Source of the DNA: JADFNO01 sp965369945
Lineage (GTDB): Bacteria; Planctomycetota; Phycisphaerae; Phycisphaerales; SM1A02
DNA: 27,587 nucleotides
Direction of reading: 5' to 3'
NCBI GenBank assembly: GCA_965369945.1
Contig: CBDUST010000020.1
Span: forward strand, 1 to 27,587
The notes beneath the pieces are model-generated. The model made no database searches, was not told the origin of the DNA, and saw nothing but the letters and a program-made list of their open reading frames with translations. The position numbers were made by a program, and so were the translations under genes. This document shows positions 22,590 to 27,587 of this stretch, in pieces. Position 1 is the stretch's first letter. Each line of letters opens with the position of its first letter.

Positions 22590-24152
22590 ATGGCTGAGCG
22601 GTTCGAGAAACATTCGCGCACGTTCTCGCTGCTGACATTCGTCAGTCGTCTCACCGGTCTTGCGCGCGACGCGACGCTCAGCCGAGTGTTTGGCGCTTCC
22701 GGTGTGATGGACGCCTTTTTCTTCGCGTTCATCATCCCCAATCTCTTTCGACGACTGTTTGGCGAAGGCGCACTGACCGCGGCGTTCGTCCCAAGCTACG
22801 CTCAGCTCGACGAATCCGATCCACAAACCGCGAAGCGACTGGCTTCGCTATTGATCGCTGTACTCATCGTGGCGTTGGGCGCAGTGACGGTGATCGGCGA
22901 GGTGGTGCTTTATTTTCTCTCGCGCCAAGCGGATCACGACAATCTGGCCATTCGGTTGATGATGATCATGCTGCCATATATGCCGCTGGTATGTGTGGTG
23001 GCGATTCTCGGGGCAATGTTGCAAGTACATGGGCGCTTCGGCCCCACCGCTGCTGCACCGATCGTTCTGAACGTGTGTTTGATCGCTGCGGCGGCGGGCG
23101 TTGTGCCGGTCATTGGTGATCTCAGTGAAGCACGACACATCAGCTCAGTGGCAATTGCAGTCGTTGTTGCGGGCCTCTTTCAGATCGTTTGGATGCTCTC
23201 AGCACTGCGCGGCAGGCGGTGGTGGACGCGCGACTTTGCCCATGCGCGAACCGCGGCGCGCAAGGTGATCCGCCTCGCCGGGCCGATGATCCTCGGCCTC
23301 GGCGTGCTGCAACTCAATACGTTCTTTGACAGCCTCATCGCCAGTTATCCCACAATAGTTGGATCGACGATCTTTGGCGTTGACTATCCGCTCCAGGAAG
23401 GCGCGATGTCGGCGGTGAGTTTCGCGCAGCGACTGTATCAATTCCCGCTCGGTGTATTTGGCATCGCGGTGGCGACGGCGATCTTTCCAGCGTTAGCTCG
23501 ACAAGCGGCCGATCCCGAGGCGTTCACCGACACACTGCGGCGCGGTCTTCGTTTGGTTGTCTTTATAGGCTTGCCCGCCAGTGCGGGGTTGATGCTCGTA
23601 GGCCAACCACTAGCGACAGTGATCCTCCAGGGCGGCGACTTTACCGCGGCTGATTCAGCGCGCGTGGCGTTCGTGCTCATGGGATACGCCACAGCTGTGT
23701 GGGCGTATTCGATGATTCACGTTCTGACGCGAGCGTTCTATGCACAGGGCAACGCCAAGACGCCGGTGAAGATTGCCGTGTCGATGGTGGGATTGAATCT
23801 GATCTTGAATTGCACGTTGATCTGGACGCCGCTGCGCGAAGCTGGTTTGGCGTGGTCGACCGCGATCTGCGCAGCGCTTCAAGCAGCCATTCTACTATGG
23901 TGTATACAGCGAAAGACGCCGCACACTGTGAGTGTTGATGTCATCACCAGTTGGACGAAGTCGATCATCGTGACGTCATTGATGTTCGTGATCGCGTGGA
24001 TCGTGCTGGCGAACATTCCGGCACCGTCAACGTGGAGCGGATCGTTCGCGCAGTTGATCGGCGTCGTGTTCGTCGGCATGTTCGTCGTGTGTTCCGGGGC
24101 CGGTGCGTTACGCATGCCTGAGATGTGGTGGGCGCTGGGCAAACGGCGGTGA
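22590..24152 (+). CDS. murJ: Lipid II flippase MurJ
   Basis: The product is a multi-spanning membrane protein that moves lipid II across the cytoplasmic membrane for peptidoglycan synthesis. The family signatures are SRLTGLARDATLSRVFGASG, FIIPNLFRRLFGEGALTAAFVPSY and QLNTFFDSLIAS. About 14 hydrophobic segments follow in the MVF order. The charged residues of the central cavity (the Arg of GLARD and of NLFRR) are conserved. I took ATG 22590, which leaves about 18 residues before SRLTG, as in E. coli MurJ; GTG 22569 and ATG 22578 are alternatives and none has a good ribosome-binding site at normal spacing. The C-terminus ends WWALGKRR. It may be cotranscribed with the preceding membrane-protein gene. 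The presence of murJ supports a peptidoglycan wall. Confidence 0.94.
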   Translation: MAERFEKHSRTFSLLTFVSRLTGLARDATLSRVFGASGVMDAFFFAFIIPNLFRRLFGEGALTAAFVPSYAQLDESDPQTAKRLASLLIAVLIVALGAVTVIGEVVLYFLSRQADHDNLAIRLMMIMLPYMPLVCVVAILGAMLQVHGRFGPTAAAPIVLNVCLIAAAAGVVPVIGDLSEARHISSVAIAVVVAGLFQIVWMLSALRGRRWWTRDFAHARTAARKVIRLAGPMILGLGVLQLNTFFDSLIASYPTIVGSTIFGVDYPLQEGAMSAVSFAQRLYQFPLGVFGIAVATAIFPALARQAADPEAFTDTLRRGLRLVVFIGLPASAGLMLVGQPLATVILQGGDFTAADSARVAFVLMGYATAVWAYSMIHVLTRAFYAQGNAKTPVKIAVSMVGLNLILNCTLIWTPLREAGLAWSTAICAALQAAILLWCIQRKTPHTVSVDVITSWTKSIIVTSLMFVIAWIVLANIPAPSTWSGSFAQLIGVVFVGMFVVCSGAGALRMPEMWWALGKRR

Positions 24153-24228
24153 TGTGATAGGACATGTCCCCAATCCACCCGCATTCGACACGTACTGAAG
24201 TGTCGAGCGTTCTAGAATCAACTGCCGT
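24153..24228. promoter_or_regulatory. Inverted repeat and likely -10 box upstream of the next gene
   Basis: The 76-nt gap holds CGACAC-GTACTGAA-GTGTCG (24187-24206) and the palindrome GGACATGTCC near 24160. TAGAAT (24213-24218) lies 10 nt before the ATG at 24229. The inverted repeat sits where a -35 box would be, so it may be an operator; that is inference. Confidence 0.35.
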
Positions 24229-25014
24229 ATGGGGGCCAGAGCAATGGCGGCCGGAAAATGGGGCTACACGATGGCTATTACGATCCGCAACGACCTTCTC
24301 CGTACAGGTGAGCTACGTTTTGCTCTGCAACTTGCATTGATGTGGGTAGTTCTGGCTGGTTTCTGTGTCGTGGTCTTCCTCTTGGTTCGCTGGGGCGAGT
24401 CGCTCGACGCCCACGACTGGTGGTCCGCAGCAGCACTAGGCTGTCTAGTGGGGATCATCCCGATCTCAATCTATATCGGAGGGCCCAGGCAGCTACTAAG
24501 GCTAAGTGAATCGACGATCCGCTCTGTCACTTTTCGTTGTGGACGCGATCGCAGAATCACGACTCAGTGGTCCGATGTTGAGGAATGCTTGCTCGGAGAG
24601 CAGTACGTTGGAATCGCGGCACATGGACAACGAATCGTTCTTCACAGACGGTCGTTTTCTAAAGACGATCGTGAACTCCTGCGCGCGGAGCTGGAATCCG
24701 GCCTCGCGCCGTATTTCGACCTTGATGCGCCGACAAGATATGACCTACGGCGGCAACGGCAGCGCGCTTGGTCGATCTGGCGGAAGGTTCTCGACAAGCT
24801 CGCTGTAGTCGGTGCGGTAGTCGGGCTTTTTGGGCCGCTCCTTCTCGGATTCGCCGTGGCAAGTTACTTCGGCTGGACGGAGTCAGTCCCTGGTGGAGTT
24901 ATCGTGTGTGTGAGCGTGATACCGAGCAGCGCCGTATTGGGTGCCGTCCGTCGTCTTGGACAGCGCCAGCACAATGAGCGATGGCACAAGCGGCGGGTCG
25001 AGCCCGCCGGCTAA
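24229..25014 (+). CDS. Hypothetical four-helix membrane protein
   Basis: The frame has 261 codons; starts at 24229, 24244 and 24271 are all possible. Two helices (about 32-55 and 66-86: FALQLALMWVVLAGFCVVVF and AAALGCLVGIIPISIYIGG) precede a soluble segment of about 90 residues. That segment is rich in short strands (LRLSESTIRSVTFR, RITTQWSDVEECLLGEQYVG, QRIVLHRRSF) and closes with a helix, the pattern of small bacterial PH-like domains. Two more helices follow at about 190-213 and 220-240. I recognise no named family. It is convergent with mqnE, the two stops being 1 nt apart. Its last codons (RRVEPAG) lie in a GC-rich hairpin that may have been added by a repeat. Confidence 0.65.
   Translation: MGARAMAAGKWGYTMAITIRNDLLRTGELRFALQLALMWVVLAGFCVVVFLLVRWGESLDAHDWWSAAALGCLVGIIPISIYIGGPRQLLRLSESTIRSVTFRCGRDRRITTQWSDVEECLLGEQYVGIAAHGQRIVLHRRSFSKDDRELLRAELESGLAPYFDLDAPTRYDLRRQRQRAWSIWRKVLDKLAVVGAVVGLFGPLLLGFAVASYFGWTESVPGGVIVCVSVIPSSAVLGAVRRLGQRQHNERWHKRRVEPAG
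24991..25009. terminator. GC-rich hairpin at the ends of convergent genes
   Basis: CGGCGGG-TCGAG-CCCGCCG forms a perfect 7-bp stem inside the last codons of the membrane-protein gene, just before the convergent stops at 25012 and 25016. A short A/T tract follows on the + strand (CTAAACTAAA), not a pure T-tract. It could end transcription in either direction. Confidence 0.45.
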
Positions 25015-25015
25015 A

Positions 25016-26344
25016 CTAAACGGGTTTGGCAAGTTGCCAATCGTTGCCATTGCGATCAATCGGGCGATACAGCGTGTCGCGCTCGATGGGGCAAAAACCT
25101 GCTTCGCGGATGGCTTTTTGGAGATCCCACACCGTGGCTTCCTGGTGCGTTGATGGGCTGGCGACTTTGGTGATGTCGTACCACACCACGGTGCCGTCGA
25201 TGTCATCAGCGCCGTTTTGGAGCATAAGCTGGGCCAATTCAAGCGTGTGCATGATCCAAAACGCTTTGCAGTGCGGCAGGTTGTCCAGCATCAATCGAGC
25301 GATGGCGAGGGTGCGAAGATTTTCCAATCCCGTTGGTCCGGGTAGATGTTGCAAAGCGCTGTCATCGGGGATGAAAGGCAGCGGAATGATCGTCTGAAAG
25401 TAGCCGGAAATACACGAATCCGGATCAGGCAGCCGGTCCCGGGAGTACATTTCGTTCGGCCCGGTCAAGACGACCGCGTCGTCATCTTGCAAGCTGATCT
25501 CGTGCGAAGCAGCCCAATCAAGAAGTGCCCGGTCCTGTTCACGGCGGAGAATCTCCATATGCTTGATTCGATCGGCGCGCTCTTCAATATGCCCATAGAG
25601 AATCGTCGCGTTGGAGTTGAGCCCCAGCTCATGCGTGGCGCGGTGAACGTCAAGCCATGTCCCGGCGCGGATTTTCCCTTTGAACGCTTCATCATGCACA
25701 CGATCGTCAAAGACCTCAGCCCCCCCGCCGGGCAACGAACCGAGTCCAGCTTCTTTTAGATCCCGAAGCACCGACTTGATGCCCTCGTATTTGTCTTTAC
25801 CTCGTTTGGAGATGCGCGCCAGGTGCACGATTTCCACCGCAGTGAACGCCTTGATATGGAGCTGAGGCGCAACCTCGCGGATCACGCTCATCATCTCGGT
25901 GTAATACTCAAAGGGCAGGTAGGGATGAAGTCCACCGACGATGTGGATTTCGGTCGCGCCGGTTTGAGCGGCCTCGGCGGCCTCATCGCGAATCTTCTCG
26001 ATCGAGTACTCGTACGCCCCGAGCTGATCCTTCTTGCGATAGAAGCTACAGAAGGTGCAGCTCAGGGCACAGACGTTTGAGTAATTCACGTGGCGGTTGA
26101 TGTTGTAGTAGGCGGCCTCGCCGTGCATTCGCCGGCGTACGGTGTCCGCCAATGCCCCAAGCGTCCAGATATCGGTCGTTTGGTAGAGCAGCAGTCCATC
26201 GTCCACCGTCAGCCGTTGACCAACCCGGACCTTCTCGATGATCGGGTCGAGGCGGCTATCGCGGCTGGAAGGGGCCGTGGATCGGCTGGAGACGGGGGTC
26301 TGGATCGCAAGGGTGGTCACGGACATGGGCTGTGCGGAGAGCAT
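25016..26344 (-). CDS. mqnE: Aminodeoxyfutalosine synthase MqnE (radical SAM)
   Basis: The 442-residue enzyme joins 3-[(1-carboxyvinyl)oxy]benzoate and S-adenosylmethionine to give aminodeoxyfutalosine in the alternative (futalosine) menaquinone pathway. The radical SAM cluster motif is Cys92-x3-Cys96-x2-Cys99 within YYNINRHVNYSNVCALSCTF. After it come TEIHIVGGLHPYLPFEYYTEM, KAFTAVEIVHLARIS and LGSLPGGGAEVFDDRV, all hallmarks of the MqnE/MqnC/CofH group, and the RxxN(I)NRHVNYSN form is that of MqnE. I chose ATG 26344 because TGGGGGC lies about 5 nt upstream; ATG 26326 lacks such a site. Neither mqnA, mqnC nor mqnD is in the window. It implies menaquinone-based respiration by the futalosine route. 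Confidence 0.92.
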   Translation of the reverse strand: MLSAQPMSVTTLAIQTPVSSRSTAPSSRDSRLDPIIEKVRVGQRLTVDDGLLLYQTTDIWTLGALADTVRRRMHGEAAYYNINRHVNYSNVCALSCTFCSFYRKKDQLGAYEYSIEKIRDEAAEAAQTGATEIHIVGGLHPYLPFEYYTEMMSVIREVAPQLHIKAFTAVEIVHLARISKRGKDKYEGIKSVLRDLKEAGLGSLPGGGAEVFDDRVHDEAFKGKIRAGTWLDVHRATHELGLNSNATILYGHIEERADRIKHMEILRREQDRALLDWAASHEISLQDDDAVVLTGPNEMYSRDRLPDPDSCISGYFQTIIPLPFIPDDSALQHLPGPTGLENLRTLAIARLMLDNLPHCKAFWIMHTLELAQLMLQNGADDIDGTVVWYDITKVASPSTHQEATVWDLQKAIREAGFCPIERDTLYRPIDRNGNDWQLAKPV

Positions 26345-26563
26345 CGTAGCCCCCAGGCGGCAGATTTGACGCCAAATGGGCTTGGCCGAGCCGATTCAGC
26401 CATCTGGGCCAAACGGAAGAGCCTACCGAAGCGGACCGTGCTGAACGGAACTTACGGAACTGGTTCATTATCCGGACTGGACGCTGGAGCGAATCCGCTG
26501 CGGTGACGATATCGAATCAGGCCTGAAGGGTGCGGGGGAGTTCACGAGCGCGGGTGTCCTGTA
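26345..26563. other. Divergent region between mqnE and the coiled-coil gene
   Basis: 219 nt with no credible gene. GGCAGATTTGACGCCAAATG lies near the mqnE start. A CATTAT box is visible near 26465 but lacks a clear -35. I found no terminator or repeat here. Confidence 0.3.
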
Positions 26564-27587
26564 ATGCAGCATCACGACAACCACGACCAGCCCCGGGAAT
26601 CGAACCGAGACCCGAACCCGGATCCGAATCCAAACAGTGACGGGCCCGATTCCGGCTTGTCGGCGTCACTGTCCGGTGCCAACGGAAAGCCGCTGGACGA
26701 GATATCTCGGGCTGCGGGCGACGAGGTTTTCGACATCCTCGCAGGCGTTCAGACGCAAATCGAGCGGCTGCGTGGGCTGCACCATAGTCATGATCAGAAG
26801 CTCACCGTCCTCACTCGGCGGTCCGCGGAGACCGAGGCGGCTGAGCAGGAAATCTCCCAAAGGCAAATTGCCCTGCAGCAGCAGCAAGCGGCGCTGGCCG
26901 AGCATGAAGGTCAGCTCGCCGAGTCCCGTGAGCAAGTGGAGGCGAGTCAGGCCCAGTTGGACGAGCGGCGCGGCGAACTGGAGCGACAGCAGGCTCAGCT
27001 CAGTGAGCAAGAAGCGCGTGAAGCGAAGGAACGCGCCGAGGTGGAACGCAGAGCGCAGGATCTAGAGCAACGAGAGGTCGCGCTACAAAAGCTGAGGACG
27101 GAATTTTCACCGGAGCGATTCGACGCGCTTTCAGATCGTTGCCAATCACTGCAAGATCAGCTCACCGATGCCGAGTCCCGTATCACCGAGATGAGTCGGG
27201 AATTTGATGACCGTGCTGAGAGCCTGAATCGGGAGGCGGAGTCGACGGTTGCAGCACTTACCGAGCAGGTGCGCGAGCTGGAGGCGACACGAACCGAGCA
27301 CAGCGCTTCCCTGGAGGAGTTCCGCCAAAAGACCCAGGCCGCTGAGGAAGAGAACTGCACGCTCTCTGAAACACTTGACGAACAACAGGCGCGATTTGAA
27401 GAGGAAGCCAAGGCCAAGGCGACTGTGCAGGATCAGCTTGGGACAGCTGAGAATCAGATCATTGACCTGAGCGAGAAGCTGGATCATGGTGCGCAGCAGA
27501 TCGATGCCAAGGATCAGCAGTGCCGTGAGGCCGAGGAGCAGATACAGTCACTTCAGGAGCAAGTGACTGAGCTAAAGAGCACTGTTG
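26564..27587 (+). CDS. Long coiled-coil protein, N-terminal part (cut by window edge)
   Basis: The frame is open from ATG 26564 to the window end (341 codons). Residues 1-30 are hydrophilic and Asp/Pro/Asn-rich (HHDNHDQPRESNRDPNPDPN), with a repeating DPN unit. A short helix follows (DEISRAAGDEVFDILAGVQTQIERL, about 46-72). From about residue 80 to the end the sequence is a continuous heptad-type coiled coil, rich in Gln, Glu, Ala and Arg, with few breaks (SPERFD near 180). There is no signal peptide or membrane segment in the visible part. Similar composition is seen in SMC-like, cell-shape and polar-organiser proteins, so composition alone names no family. No ribosome-binding site is obvious; GGGGGAG lies about 25 nt upstream. 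Function unknown; the C-terminal end is outside the window. Confidence 0.75.
   Translation, partial: MQHHDNHDQPRESNRDPNPDPNPNSDGPDSGLSASLSGANGKPLDEISRAAGDEVFDILAGVQTQIERLRGLHHSHDQKLTVLTRRSAETEAAEQEISQRQIALQQQQAALAEHEGQLAESREQVEASQAQLDERRGELERQQAQLSEQEAREAKERAEVERRAQDLEQREVALQKLRTEFSPERFDALSDRCQSLQDQLTDAESRITEMSREFDDRAESLNREAESTVAALTEQVRELEATRTEHSASLEEFRQKTQAAEEENCTLSETLDEQQARFEEEAKAKATVQDQLGTAENQIIDLSEKLDHGAQQIDAKDQQCREAEEQIQSLQEQVTELKSTV

Overview
The window looks like chromosomal DNA of an uncultured Planctomycetota-like bacterium, possibly Phycisphaerae. This is an inference from three things: GC-rich coding sequence, the futalosine menaquinone gene mqnE, and three dispersed repeat families that read, when translated, as GTGFQPV/DGQDARPT-, TEAQRAQ/RGTESTER- and KGDGSLF-type peptides. 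I saw no rRNA, tRNA, transposase, integrase or CRISPR. Nearly all of the sequence is coding.

Layout. 1-1640 (-): GDP-mannose 3,5-epimerase-like gene followed by a glycosyltransferase cut by the window edge. 1941-6022 (-): a flagellar filament-cap group, small ORF - fliD - fliS, with an enlarged fliD (1099 codons) carrying six IN-type repeats. 6267-10473: parB (-) with a perfect parS site in its upstream region, a soluble histidine kinase (+), dciA (+), and mnmE (-), which follows yidC (-, 10495-12780). 12862-15957: metallophosphoesterase (-), then dihydrolipoamide dehydrogenase (+) and a flavin reductase-like protein (+). 16180-20040: methyltransferase (+), M16 peptidase (+), recO (-), parA (+). 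20042-24152: two related membrane proteins, one VanZ-like and both with two zinc-ribbon motifs, then murJ (+). 24229-27587: a four-helix membrane protein (+), mqnE (-), and the start of a long coiled-coil protein (+) that runs off the window.

Functional links. parB, parS, dciA, mnmE, yidC and parA normally belong to the replication-origin neighbourhood. Here they are all present but scattered, with parA about 12 kb from parB. The remaining genes cover envelope biogenesis (yidC, murJ, the VanZ-like proteins, sugar nucleotide and glycosyl transfer), motility (fliD, fliS), respiration (mqnE, lpd) and DNA repair (recO). Small repeats and hairpins sit at gene ends, mostly between convergent genes, and one repeat has entered the mnmE reading frame.

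The points most worth attention are the repeat-expanded FliD, the split parA/parB with its parS-regulated promoter, the mnmE repeat insertion, the duplicated VanZ/zinc-ribbon membrane proteins with flanking repeats, and a recurring -10 box placed 7 nt before start codons.
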